From: Gonatopus flavifemur
Lineage: Eukaryota; Arthropoda; Insecta; Hymenoptera; Dryinidae
Assembly: GCA_018340375.1 (NCBI GenBank)
Contig: JAFFJZ010000020.1
Coordinates: 744,001-808,000 of the forward strand
DNA: 64,000 nt
Direction: 5' to 3'
Position 1 is the stretch's first letter. The number at the start of each line of letters is the position of its first letter. A program made the position numbers and the translations under genes. Below are positions 11,211-22,238 of this stretch, piece after piece. Under the pieces are notes generated by a model. That model was not told the origin of the DNA, made no database searches, and saw only the letters and a list, made by a program, of their open reading frames with translations.

Positions 11211-12742
11211 CCCTGGCGGAAACGTTACACCGTTTTTTTTGGGTGTAAATGGGGCGTGAGTGTAAATTGAGTGTAAAGTCGGTGGTATTTCGGTATTTTG
11301 GCGAATTCACACCCTGAAAACACGGTGTACTTGTGAATTTTTTACACCCAACAGTTACACCCAACAGTTAACCACACTCAATTTTTACCCATCGTACACC
11401 AACAAGAAATCCAAGAAATGAAGAGTATACCACCATAATTTCACCTTGTTTACACCGAGAAACATCCGTACTTGATGTCAATCGGAACATAGGTATACTG
11501 AATTCCCACTGAATTCACACCCATTTTACACTGAATCTCCACTGAGCAAACACCAAACAGAAGATTCGGAAAGTAGGAAATATCCACCCAATTTCACCTG
11601 GTTCACGACAAGAGATCTGTGCAGATGATTTTAATCAAAACACAGGTACACCGAAATCCCACTGAATCAACACCCAATCCACACTCAATATCAACTCATC
11701 GTATATCAACAAGAAATCGGAAAAATAAAGAGTTTACACCATAATTCCACTTTGTTTACACCGGAAAACATCTGTACTTGATGTGAATCGAAACAAAGGT
11801 CACCGAATTCACACCGAATTTACACTCACAGTATACGAAGAGCTATCTCACCCGATTCACACCAAGAAACAACCTCCAGTATTTTGTGGTCGGATACCGG
11901 AACATCGAGTGTCCACTGGATTGGAACCGATACACCGGCTTTCCATCAAATAACACTCAATTTTTACTGAAAGAAAAACGCTTGAACCCGTCTAACTCAG
12001 GGTACGCCGAGAAACCACCCAACGAATCCCTAGTCGGCATTCGGTTGCACCGAATTTCTACCGGATTCACACCGAATTTACACCCACAGTACGCCGAGAG
12101 CCATCTCACCCAATTTACACGGCCAAACAACCTCCAGTATTTTGTAGACGGGTACCAATACACCGATTTTCCACCAAATTAACACTCAATTTTCACTCCA
12201 AAAACCCCTGAGCATCTTCCACTCGGGGTACACTGAAAAACCACCCAACCAATCAGTCGGACCACGGATGCACCGAAATTCTACCAAATTCATACCGAAT
12301 TCACACCCACAGTACACCGAGAGCAGTGAAAATAGAGTGTCAATTCGGTGGGAACTCGGTGTATCGGTACTCAATGATAGAATGCTGGAGGTTGTTTCTG
12401 GGTGTAAATTGGGTGAGACTGCTCTTGTTGTACCGTGAGTGTAAATTTGGTGTGCATTCGGTAGAAATTCGGTATATCCGTATTCCAACTGGGGATTGGT
12501 TGGGTGGTTTTCTGGTGTACCCAGAGTGGCAAAGCTTTCGGTGTATTCTCAGTGAAAATAGAGTGTCAATTCGGTGCGAACTCGGGGTATCGTTACACAA
12601 CCATAGAATGCTGGAGGTTGTTTCTTGGTGTAAATTGGGTGAGACTGCTCTCGGTGTACTTTGGGTGTAAAATATGGTGTAAAAAATTCACAACTACACT
12701 CAAAAATCACGGTGTTTACACGGTGTAACATTTCCGCCAGGG
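11211..12742. mobile_element. 1.53-kb TA-flanked element built of GGTGTAAATT words
   Basis: Termini CCCTGGCGGAAACGTTACAC and GTGTAACATTTCCGCCAGGG are inverted repeats, flanked by TA at 11209-11210 and 12743-12744. The interior consists of AATTTACACC words in the left two thirds and GGTGTAAATT words in the right third. A roughly 240-bp block with CAACCTCCAGTATTTTGT occurs twice in the left (near 11870 and 12130) and inverted twice in the right (near 12385 and 12605). No transposase; ORFs here are side effects of the repeat. Confidence 0.85.
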
Positions 12743-13390
12743 TACCATCAGATTCTTCCAATAGAATCGCTGGTGGGTATATTCTTGAATATGTGTTACA
12801 AATGAAAACAATCTAATTCAACAGCCCATTTTTCTCCTCATTCAAACATGTATCCAATAATGAGAATTTGTGAAAGTAGAAATATGTGAGAATAGATATT
12901 TATCAACAGTGATATTCAGAAAAGAATTATCTGAAAATGAAGGTGATTGAGAATACAGATCTCTAATGGAAAGTGTCTAATTGAAAATGAGGTATTTAAG
13001 AGGAAGAATATTTCGGAGTATTATATATGTTTAGAATGATATTACAATTACAGATATTGTTTTTGAATGAATGAGAATCACCCTGCTTGATGCAGCTGGA
13101 TATAGAATTGATTCTAAAATATTCTCTTCAAAAGTTCGAACCCTCCAGTTGTTTTATTCAAGCTGAATTGTATTTCCATTCTTACTAACTTCTGTCTTCG
13201 GTTTTAATTACGTTTGTTCCAAAATAATTATATTCTTTAGGATCATCAACGTTGAATATTTTCATCTTCACATATTTTCACTTCTGCAGGTCTGTATTCC
13301 CAAATATGTGTCAAGAATGGAAGAAAATTTCATTCAACGGCAATTTTTTTCCTCTTAATATGTACTAGAAAATGAGGACCTGTTATATTA

Positions 13391-13508
13391 CAGGGTTGCT
13401 ACAGGTCAGGGAGATTCAACGGAATTGATCAATTCCACTGGTAGTCTATGAAATGTAAACGTATGATCCGCCGATTCCGTTGAATCTCCCTGACCTGTAG
13501 CAACCCTG
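13391..13508. repeat. 118-bp MITE with 35-bp perfect inverted ends
   Basis: Starts CAGGGTTGCTACAGGTCAGG and ends with its exact complement; the inverted match runs about 35 bp. TA at 13389-13390 and 13509-13510 marks the target duplication. The near-perfect arms suggest a young insertion. Confidence 0.9.
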
Positions 13509-13564
13509 TATTATATTCAACAATAAAGATCTGTTAGAGGACAAATATGTAGGAATATATATTT

Positions 13565-13661
13565 CCCAGATAACATTTTGCAGCGCTCCCCTAGGTTTGG
13601 GTGCAATGTGCGTGCAGAAGCTTATCCATGTGCGTCGCTTCGTGATAGCATGTTATCTGGG
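13565..13661. repeat. 97-bp MITE, CCCAGATAACA termini
   Basis: CCCAGATAACATTTTG at the left and CATGTTATCTGGG at the right are inverted ends. One of a set of elements sharing CCCAGNNARCA-type termini. Confidence 0.75.
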
Positions 13662-14004
13662 TCATGATCAGATATGGTATTGAAGAAAATAATTCTCTGA
13701 AAATAAACAGAAATAAAAATACGAATATTTCTTGAAAAATCAAGTACTTGAAATTAAGAAAATTTTGGAATATCATATATGTTATAAATGAGTTTAAAAT
13801 CATAAAAGTTGTTGTAGAATAACTATAAGTAGCCTGACTCGTGTGACTGAAGATACGATTTATTCTGAAATGATCTCTTCAATAGTTTCATCTCTCCTGT
13901 TGTTACATTCAAGCTGAATGATATTTCTATTCTCACAAACCTCTATTCTTTTGTATAATCATACTTGTTTCTTTCTTGTTTATTTGATTTATTGTTCTCA
14001 AATC

Positions 14005-14109
14005 ACAGATAACATGGAGTTCATAAAGAATCCTCAAAGAACTTCATTTGAGATCCAAAGTTTTCAAAAAGTCATTTAAGAATCAATCAATGAACTCTAT
14101 ATGCTACCT
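14005..14109. repeat. Palindromic MITE adjoining the next element
   Basis: AGATAACATGGAGTTCAT near 14007 pairs with ATGAACTCTATATGCTACCT near 14091-14109. It abuts the element beginning at 14110. Confidence 0.5.
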
Positions 14110-14864
14110 CCCAGGTAGCGCACGCACGTTCTGAGAATGTTCTGAGAATATACGTTGAGGATATTCGGATATTCTATGGAGATTCTTATTACGTGCGAAT
14201 ATATTCTACGCACATTCTCAGGATATTCCAATGAGACTGATTCAAATATTCTCAGAATATATTGCCACAAATATTGTGGGAATATTAGAAAAAAATGCTG
14301 CCAAAATGAGAATTCCCGTCAATATCAACTTCTGCGTGTCACCAAAAACTAGTTCACAATCAGTGTTTTCGATCATCAAACATCATCAATTGTTAGCAAT
14401 ACTATGAGTTCACATGGATGGATGAGGGACTTATGATCGCAACAGGCAATCGTAATATATACAGCATTGCTTGATTTTTTATTACACTTTTGAGGATTAT
14501 TCTTCACGCATGGCACTCTCAGAGAATATTTGCGATAGTAAAATGCACCTTCCATAAATTTATTATCACCCAAATACAAATGAAAATGACATATTATCTA
14601 AGGGTCTGTAGCCCGTCAAGAACATTATCCGTCATTACTGGATTCATGTCATCTTGCGCATGCACTGCTCATCAATCTGCCCACAAACTTTGTACGCCTA
14701 TTGTACGAACATTCCTAGAATATTCGGAACAGTCTCATTCAAATGTTCTAAGAATCTTATATAAATATTCACGAATCTTCTACGCTTTTTGTGAGGATAT
14801 TCCATGAAGTACATTTCACGGATGTTGTGAGAATATTCTCAGAACATTCTGTGTTACATGGGGT
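14110..14864. mobile_element. Word-repeat element, GAATATTCTCAGAAC words
   Basis: Left end CCCAGGTAGCGCACGC followed by GTTCTGAGAATGTTCTGAGA; right end TATTCTCAGAACATTC then GTGTTACATGGGG. The interior near both ends repeats GAATATTC/GTTCTGAGAAT words in both orientations; the middle is unrelated AT-rich DNA. No transposase. Confidence 0.7.
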
Positions 14865-15022
14865 GGGGTATCATCAGAGTCAAAAGACTTTATTTCTACG
14901 TATTCGCACTCTCTTTATTCGTGAATATGTATTGAGAATGAAAAACAATGTTATTCAACAACATATCTCTCTTATCCTTCTAATATATGTTTGAAATCAA
15001 GTACCTGTGAGAGTAGAAATAT

Positions 15023-15130
15023 CCCACACAGCACAACAGTCTCAGAAGAATTCTCAAAGAATTCATGAAGAACAAAATGAGTTCGATAAAAATTCTCCAT
15101 GAATTCTTCTGGGACTATGATGCTGCGTGG
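15023..15130. repeat. 108-bp MITE, CCCACACAGCAC termini
   Basis: CCCACACAGCACAACAGTCT at the left; ATGATGCTGCGTGG at the right, with GAATTCTT complementarity inside. Same plan as 4252-4360. It lies in copy C of the triplicated repeat. Confidence 0.75.
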
Positions 15131-15590
15131 AATGTAAGAATATATATTCATCATCGTTGATATTCAAGAGAAGGATTATCTGCAATCAAACAGAATTGAA
15201 AATACGGATATCAAATGAAAAAATAAGTATTTGAGAGTAAGGATATTTCGGAATATTATATACAGGGTGGTCCATTTGGAGTGATATAGTCAAATATCTC
15301 GGAAACTAGTGGAGATGGGAAAAAATGTTTCAGATAAAAAGCTTGGGGTTCCAAAGGGGAAGTATGATGCTGACCTTGAAAAATCCCTCAGAGGTCATTT
15401 CAAAGGTCATTTAGGAGTCAAGACGGTTTTTTGAAATGGGACTCCCATTTTTTTATCATGGCATGGGGAAGCTGGTTTCAAACCCTTTACGAGACACTGG
15501 TCATGGACTCCCTTCCGCCCATTGGGGTGCAAGGTATGGACCGTCGAAGTTATCGATGAACTACTCTTAGCGCTACCCAGGAACAACGTT

Positions 15591-17312
15591 GTGGACGTGG
15601 TAGTTCTCTGTTTCCTCCGGAGTGCTTGATTATCGTGAGTCCCCTTGCCTCTCACATGTGGAGTGCTTGATTATTGTGAGTCCCCTTGCCTCTCACATGA
15701 GAGGTGCTTGATACTGTTACAATGATTGCTCGAAGTTACCCCCCTCTGGATACATAATCCCAGTCTCCGCCGAAAATTTGTAACCGTCTTCAGAAACACT
15801 GATCCTGGTATGTTGGCACAAACAGTGCGGATGTGATCGATCATGTCCTCCCTCGTTGTTCATTGGGCCTTGAATACTTCGTCTTTCAGGAATCCCCACA
15901 AGAAAAAGTCGGGGGATGTCAAGTCGGGGGAGCGTGGAGGCTACGCAACTAGCCCACCTCGTCCAATCCACCTTCCCGGGAGGTGATGATCGAGGTATCC
16001 TCTCACGATCAATGCGTAATGGGTTGGTGCTCCATCTAGTTGGACCCACATCCTCTGCCTTGTTTGTAAATCCAGATCCTCAAGCAAGCCTGGTAAATGA
16101 TCCACCAGAAATTCCAGAGACATGAGGCCGTTCAAAGTGCCGTTGAAAAAATGTGGACCGCCTAAATAGCCATCGACGATCCCGCATCACACATTTACGT
16201 TCCAACGATGTTGGTTATCGATTGCTCGATACCAATGCGGATTAACATCCGACCAGTAATGAGAATTGTGCCTATTCAAATTCCCAGTGGTCTGAAAAGA
16301 TGCTTCGTCGAGGACATTACATAGTCGAAGAATGGAGGATCTCCAACCAGCCTTGCTCGTGCCCAGTTGCAGAATCTAATTCGAAGTCTCATGTCGTTTG
16401 CAGTGAGAGCTTGAATTAACGTAATGTGGTATGGTCGATATTTGACATGCTTCAAGATTCTCAAAACAGTAGTCCGGGGTATACCAGTTATTCGTGCCAA
16501 CGATCTGTTACTAACATGAGGGTCCAAGTGGATAAGTCCCAATATGGTGAGTGATCGGATATCATTCTCATCGTACCGGTGATGTCTTAGATCTCGCTGC
16601 AATACTCCTCGTCGAGCCCTCAATTCGAGTCGACGGATGGTCGTGGTGTGTGTGAAGCGGCGAACGGGATACCGATCCCGGTAAACTCTTGCGGCTTCGT
16701 TGTAATTATTATGACATGAGCCAAGCACAAGCATCATATCAACAATTTCAGAGGGTGGATAGTGATTCATTTCTTCGATTGAATCGAATGGAATGAATTG
16801 ATGAATGTAGATGATTGAATATGCAAAGGAGAAGAACGATTGTGATGGTCTCAATTTAGAATCAGCGTTTAAATGATCACGTATTTCCGTAATCATCCAC
16901 ATAACCAACCATAATAAACAGAAATTCGATGTTTCTGTTTGTTTATGTATCCTTGTTCATCGCTTTTCTCCGAAGATCGGGACTGATTTCAATGCAGATC
17001 AGAGTTACTTCATTGGAACAAAACCTAAACATAAACAAACGGGAAGACTGAGTCTCTGCTCATTATGGTTGGCAGTAATGTGTACGATTTATTACGATTA
17101 TTGTGTTTCAAATCGAATAAACTATTCCATTTGATTCAATGAAGGTTATAAATGAGTATCGACTCTCCAAAATTGTTGGAAGGGTGCTGGAAACATTGGA
17201 AGTATTGAAAATTATTGTAACAGCATCAAAGCACCCCTCATGTGAGAGGCGAGGGGACTCACGATAATCACGCAATCCGGAGGGAACAGAGAACTACCAC
17301 ATCCACGTCGCA
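15591..17312 (-). mobile_element. Tc1/mariner DD41D-type transposon
   Basis: Boundaries come from comparing the left terminal repeat with the uninterrupted right one: CAGGAACAACG and CGCACAGTGG are adjacent at 24040 but 1.7 kb apart here. The ends are inverted copies of TGGAYGTGGTAGTTCTCTGT, continuing through GTGAGTCCCCTTGCCTCTCA. The left terminal repeat has a partial duplication of about 50 bp near 15600-15700. Confidence 0.75.
15720..16770 (-). pseudogene. DD41D-type Tc1/mariner transposase, broken
   Basis: The ATG at 16770 begins MNHYPPSEIVDMMLVLGSCH, then two helix-turn-helix regions (TTTIRRLELRAR; PHVSNRSLARITGIPRTTV) and RPYHITLIQALT. The catalytic part is in other frames: LDEASF with the first acidic residue, MWVQLDGAPTHY with the second, and PPRSPDLTSPDFFLWGFLKD with the third. 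By my count 41 residues separate the second and third Asp, the DD41D (rosa/Visitor-type) spacing. A frameshift near 16300, in-frame stops and a stop after FKAQ make it inactive. Confidence 0.8.
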
Positions 17313-17905
17313 CAGTGGGGTCAAATGCCAAAAAGCTGGCCAAAACCCCAAAGATGAAGTAGGTAGTTGGGGATATTTGACCCTTGGGATAAGTAAGGTG
17401 ATGTCCCAAGTATTGGAATTCTGATATAAGAAGATCTGATCCCCTCCCCCTGCCCTTGTGTACCAGTTGCAAAATACCTTCCTTGAAGTATAATCCGCGT
17501 GATTGAAAGACAGTAAAATAACGAGCATGTTCAAAAAGACGCTGTGTCTCGAAAAATGAACCGATTCAACTTTTTCAAATTGGAGTCTATTACTGGAACT
17601 ATGTAGAATACACTGAAAATTGAGAGAATATCAATTTGATGAGTGGAAAATACTGACAGAGCAATGATTGGATGTAATTTCTATATCTATAAATGAGAAA
17701 ATGTGTTTGGTTTTTGAAGGAATAGTAGAGAATTACGCGAAATTACGTCGTTTAACTTATTGGAGGTGGTAGATGGGACTCTTACCTAAACATCAGAAGA
17801 AAAAACGGCTGCCCATGTCTGCCCCTAAGCAATTCCGCCATGTTTTTGTGCAGGAAATCACAAAAAATTAGACGGAGTGATGAGGAGTCCTTAGATCCGT
17901 CTGAA
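17313..17905. other. Inner part of the left terminal repeat and spacer
   Basis: Continues the left terminal repeat of the 9.5-kb element (GGGTCAAATGCCAAAAAGCT), then unique AT-rich DNA up to the 121-bp array. No gene seen. Confidence 0.6.
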
Positions 17906-17909
17906 ACTT

Positions 17910-18310
17910 GATATGCAAAAGTTTGTGGGGTCGCTGATTATGAATCCGTTGTTTTCATTTCGGAATTCAAAATGGCGGATCCAATATGGCGGACGAAAAT
18001 TGAAAGAGATCATCGGATTTTCTTCAAATTCGTTACCCAGGGGTTTTTGAGGTCGCTGATTACGAATCCGTTGTTTGAATTTCAAAATTCAAAATGGCGG
18101 ATCCAAAATGGCGGATGGAAATTGAAAAAATCATCGGATTGCCTTCAAACTCGGTACCCTGAGGTTTTCAAGGTCGCTGATTCCGAATCCGGTGTCTGAA
18201 TTCCGGAATTCAGAATGGCGGATCCAGTTTGGCAGAAAAAAATTGAAAAAATCATCAGATTTCCTTCAAACCCGGTATCCAGGGTTTTGTGGGGTCATTG
18301 ATTACGAATC
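17910..18310 (+). repeat. 121-bp satellite array, left, about 3.5 copies
   Basis: ATGGCGGATCC recurs at 17972, 18093 and 18214, an exact 121-bp step. Each unit holds CGCTGATTACGAATCCG, AATGGCGGATCCAATATGGC and ATCATCGGATT. The same unit occurs inverted at 23165-23985 and once at about 30870-30970. Confidence 0.9.
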
Positions 18311-18980
18311 AGTTGTCAAATTCCAAGAATCAAAGATAGCGTATCTAATATGGTAGACACAAAACTCAGAGTTCAGTAGATTCGCTTTGAATTTTATCTC
18401 AACGTTAGTATGTGTTTTATTTCCAGTGTACATTTGCTGCACGAGGAAAACTGTATGAGATTGATTACCATTCGTTTTTCTTCTCATCGCGGGCTTAGGG
18501 TACACAAAAGCCAGAAATCATTGATATTTAGGATGAATCATTATATTTACTATGAGTTGATGAATTCACTATGGGAAATGACAATAAAACTACCAACATT
18601 TAGTATTACTACGAATTTTCGGTAACTTCACTGCTAACATTCTTCAGCGATGCTCTTTTTCCCTAAAGTAACCGTCATTTTCCTAAATGTTTATAAATGT
18701 TATTCAAGTATTGATATCTCTTTTCTTTTCGTGAACTGAATCATGACTCGCGATTTGGTGATCGTTCTTATGTTAACCTATCGTTTCCATGGCAACTTAA
18801 ATAGTTGGTTGTAATCGGTCTGATTTCAAATGTTGCTTATCACAATTGTGCAATAGCTGTCACCGAATTCTTACTCTTGCTAGTAATCGTTACCGTAAAC
18901 TTTTTTCCGCGTGCAAGTTTGGAGCTTGGTGAATATTTTTCGTTTTTTTAAAATCATTCAATGTTAACATACAATTCCAA
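18311..18980. other. Spacer between array and RAG1-like gene
   Basis: AT-rich, presumably the upstream region of the gene. Contains an X-box-like palindrome at 18783. No other gene seen. Confidence 0.5.
18783..18796. promoter_or_regulatory. Candidate RFX X-box upstream of the RAG1-like gene
   Basis: GTTTCCATGGCAAC matches the X-box consensus and lies about 200 bp upstream of the first ATG. It may be a promoter element; no expression evidence is available from sequence. Confidence 0.35.
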
Positions 18981-19194
18981 ATGAGATGGATTCCGCTGCC
19001 ATAGGTGAGTGTTTCAACAACCTATATTTTCTTAGTAGTTTAATTTGAACAGTTGACTGCAAAAAAAAATTAGCTTAAGAGGGTTGAATCCAACCCAAGA
19101 AAATTAGGAAAATCTTTAGAAACACATGCGGTTTCTGTAGCGAATTTTATCGAATTCTACAACGTTTGTAGATTTCAAAGATGATTCAATATCT

Positions 19195-19911
19195 ATGACT
19201 CGGAGAGAGATGTACAATATTTTAAGGAGCAGTCCTCTATCTACGTTGGATGAAAAGTTCACTTTCCTTCAAGGAAAAATCATCGAGATAACGTGTTGTC
19301 CGGATAACAAAACTACAGAGATCTCTAACCTTTTATCTACTTTCAAATGTGTATTTAAAAAGAGATTGGAATCTTCTCAAAGGACCGAAGAACGATTTCT
19401 TAAAAATAATGAAGAATGGTTAAAACAAGAGGTAGTGTTTTGTACTTCCAGGAATCCCCATTATGTAACTGTTCACACGCAAGTGGGAAGACCTCTTGTT
19501 GGATTCAACGAATGTTCAGAAAGAACGAAACGTAGGAAAACGGAGAATATCAGAGTAAATACTCCTATCTCAGAGCTGTCTTACGTTACACAAATGTGTT
19601 TGAGAGCGTCTGGACAGATCGAAGCCGCAAAAATTGTAAAGGATGTTACATCTTCTGATCCTGAGCTTGCCAAAATGTATATGAAAGGTTATCAAACTTT
19701 CAAGCGAAATGAGCCAAAGATGTTGAATGATGAAGATGCTCTAGCTGTCCTAGTAGATGCCGAGCTCTCAAAACATCAGTATTGCTTATTGCGTGGAGCT
19801 GATCCGCAGAAATTTCCACCTTATAAAAAAATTCAACTGGCCAAACGCATGTGTTTCCCTGACGAGGAATTTATTCAAATAACAGAAACCTGCGCTGTTG
19901 TGCAAATTTAA
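19195..19911 (+). pseudogene. RAG1-like gene, N-terminal open segment
   Basis: A 238-codon open stretch upstream of the recombinase core. It has a Lys/Arg-rich patch (CSERTKRRKTEN, about residues 113-124), then LNDEDALAVLVDAELSKHQ and YCLLRGADPQKFPPYKKIQL. The pattern LSKxQYxxxR...YPPYxKxxxAK is one I remember from Transib-type proteins, where it precedes the catalytic core. The first ATG here is internal: in-frame homologous text (RKLGKSLETHAVSVANFIEF) starts about 19090 in the other frame. The TAA at 19909 is followed directly by further family-like text (LLDHTATRISKLQ), so the stop looks like a point mutation. Confidence 0.65.
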
Positions 19912-20012
19912 GCACTTCTTGATCACACAGCTACACGTATTTCAAAGCTACAGAATTCGGTTTTGTCAACTCTATCTGATGAAGAGTTACAAAACCTGGT
20001 ACTTATTTCCAA

Positions 20013-20390
20013 ATGGGGGTTGATGGGAGCTCTGGCCACTCCGCATACAAACAAGCATATCAAAGTTCGGAAGCTAGTGATTCCGCTGTGTTCATTACTT
20101 CACTTGTGCCTCTCCGCCTACACTGCAATTCAAAAATAATTTGGCAGAATCGAAGGCCATCATCAACCAGATTTTGTAGGCCAATCAAAATAGAGTTCGT
20201 GGAAGAATCAACTGAAGTTTCGGTTGCAGAGAAGCTACGGGTTGATAATGAAATAGGAAATCTGAGGGCTACTTCTTTCAGAACTGATGACAAACATGTT
20301 TCAGTGAAACATGAGATGATTTTTTCTATGGTGGACGGGAAGGTATGCAATGCCATAACTGAGACAACCTATACCCAGAAGTGCTATATA
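20013..20390 (+). pseudogene. RAG1-like core, 5' part up to the mariner
   Basis: The frame encodes VDGSSGHSAYKQAYQSS with the putative first catalytic Asp (codon 20022-20024), VFITSLVPLRL, then a beta-rich region ending FSMVDGKVCNAITETTYTQK and CYI at the mariner site. In RAG1 the equivalent stretch lies between D600 and the CxxC zinc motif. The codon preceding VDG in relatives is usually Cys or Gly; here it is Gly-Val. Confidence 0.65.
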
Positions 20391-21657
20391 CGAGGGTGGA
20401 TTGATAAGTTTCCGGCCTGACCAAGAAAAACAACGTTTTTAAGAATTTTTTTTTTTTATTTCTCAACATAATCTCCTCCAAGGCTGATACATTTCTCATA
20501 GCGGTGTTCTAGTCTAGTAATGCCATCTCTATAGACTGATTCGTCAAGCTCCTCAAAATACCCATTTACAGCTTCGATTACTTCTTCATTGTCCGCAAAT
20601 CTCTTACCGCCAAGCCATTTTTTGAGGTTAGGAAACAGATAATAGTCACTCGGGGCTAGGTCTAAGGAGTAGGGAGGGTGCGGCATTAATTCAAACTTCA
20701 GATCGTTGATTTTAGCCATCGCAACGATTGACGTGTGCGCTGGTGCGTTATCGTGATGAAACAAGATTTTTTTCTTCGCCAGATGAGGTCGTTTAATTTT
20801 CACTTCGTGGCTCAAACGTTGCAATAAGTCTGCGTAGTATTGACCAGTGATAGTTTTACCCTTTTTAAGGTAATCAATGTATATAATACCTCTTGCATCC
20901 CAAAAAACAGTAGCCATAACCTTGTTCGCCGAAAAAATTGTTTTTGCCTTCTTTGGAGTTGGTTCCCCTGGTCCAATCCACTGTTTAGACTGTTCTTTGG
21001 TTTCAGGAGTGTAGTGGTGGACCCAAGTTTCGTCAATGGTTACGAATCGACGCAAAAATTCGCTTGGATTACGCTTATACAACGCCAAATTGGCGGTAGA
21101 AATGTTCTTTCGAATCAATTTTTGGTCGACTGTTAGCAAACGCGGCACCCATCTTGCACAGAGCTTTTCCATATACAAATGTTGGTGCAAAATATTTTGT
21201 ACACGTTCATATGACATCTTACAGGTCTCAGCTATCTCACGAACTTTTAATCTGCGATCTTTCAGCACTATTTGATGGATTTTTTCGATCATATCTGGAG
21301 TTATGACCTCAATGGGGCGTCCTGAGCGAGGCTCATCAGAGGTGCTTACACGACCCTTTTTAAACTCGGAAACCCACTGCTTAACGGTTGAATATGATGG
21401 GGAGGATGTCCCCAGTGTTGAGTCCATCTCTTCTTTAATTTCCTTCGGCGTTAACCCCTTCAAATAAAAGCTTTTCCATTTTTACGAAAAACACAGAGGC
21501 GTCTTGGTCAGCGTGCTCTCAAAACTAAACTAACATGGCGATCGGACTGAAACTATAGCTACAAGCTATCTAAGGATGGTACTATAGAACGCCACCTCAA
21601 GGTAGGCCTAGTGGCGCCATCTCTTGGTCAGGCCGGAAACTTATCAATCCACCCTCG
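20391..21657 (-). mobile_element. mariner element 1, full length
   Basis: Inverted ends of 36 bp, identical, beginning CGAGGGTGGATTGATAAGTT and ending with its complement, flanked by TA (20389-20390 and 21658-21659). 1,267 bp, the usual size for mariner. It sits inside the CYIC codons of the RAG1-like gene. Confidence 0.95.
20456..21479 (-). pseudogene. mariner transposase (DD34D), near-intact
   Basis: The transposase cuts and pastes its own element. Open for 335 codons on the minus strand: an N-terminal helix-turn-helix region (SPSYSTVKQWVSEFKKG; RRLKVREIAETCKMSYERV), then the catalytic domain with VTIDETWVHHY, ILFHHDNAPAHT and LDLAPSDYYLFPNL. The three Asp are present with 34 residues between the second and third. 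The usual YSPDLAP is YSLDLAP. The natural ATG (MEKLLF, at 21477-21479) is one base out of frame with the rest, which otherwise opens at a TTG (21463). A one-base indel near 21465 therefore probably inactivates it. Confidence 0.9.
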
Positions 21658-22238
21658 TATGTGGTGCCACATTTAAGGAATTCAACAAAATTGATGATAT
21701 AGTATCCAGGCCGGTCAAAACCGAAAACCTCCAGTTTGGTTTGTCTTGTCTACACGGCTGGATACGATTTTTTGAGGGCCTCCTGCATTTGTCTTATAAG
21801 CTACCTATTCAGAAGTGGCAAGCACGAAAACAAGATAAAGCTTTGGTGGAAGAACGAAAAAAGGTTGTACAGAAAAGTTTTAAAGAAAAATGTGGCCTCA
21901 TTGTCGATGTTCCTAAGCCAGGGTTTGGGAACTCAAATGATGGGAATACCGCTAGGCGATCTTTCGCACAACCCGAAGTTTCTGCCGAAATCACAGGGGT
22001 GGATGTCAACCTAATACAACGACTTCATGTAGTATTAGCTACCGTTTTAAGAGGCCATGAAATAGACGTTGAACAAAATATATTGTCGCTACTACGCGAC
22101 AAAATATCCGTGGTACCCAATGTCACCTACGATGCACAAGTTTTTGATCCACGGACCTGAAATCATTGCATCTGCTCTTCTACCTATAGGCCAATTGACT
22201 GAGGAAGCACAAGAGGCTCGTAACAAAGATTTTAAAAG
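21658..22238 (+). pseudogene. RAG1-like core, 3' part after the mariner
   Basis: Begins at the second TA of the mariner. Counting the TA once restores the reading phase CYIC-GATF. It continues with FGLSCLHGWIRFFEGLLHLS, EERKKVVQKSFKEKCG, KPGFGNSNDGNTARRSF and EITGVDVNL. A +1 frameshift near 22108 moves to the frame reading KYPWYPMSPTMHKFLIHGPE, then LLPIGQLTEEAQEARNKDFK, ending at an AAAAG/GTGAAA splice donor at 22238/22239. Confidence 0.7.

Larger units (their letters stand above)
12770..14005. repeat. Two copies of a tandemly triplicated repeat
   Basis: Copy A (about 12770-13290) and copy B (about 13296-14000) share landmarks: GAATATGTGT, CAACRGC, GAATATTTCGGAGTATTATATATG-like text, and TTCAAGCTGAAT. 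A third copy is split, 14895-15262 on one side and 26036-26345 on the other side of the large element. No coding content seen. Confidence 0.7.

Noticed and set aside
11886..12761. Several overlapping 70-114-codon frames rich in NLHP, FRCIR or YTEFPPN
   Set aside because: They translate the GGTGTAAATT/AATTTACACC words of the 11.2-12.7-kb element in several frames.
15916..16125. Plus-strand frames across the DD41D transposase
   Set aside because: Antisense shadows of the broken minus-strand transposase.
18567..18573. CACTATG, a heptamer like Transib/RAG signal ends, upstream of the RAG1-like gene
   Set aside because: No inverted partner (CATAGTG) was found downstream of the gene and no 5-bp duplication; a single heptamer is expected by chance.
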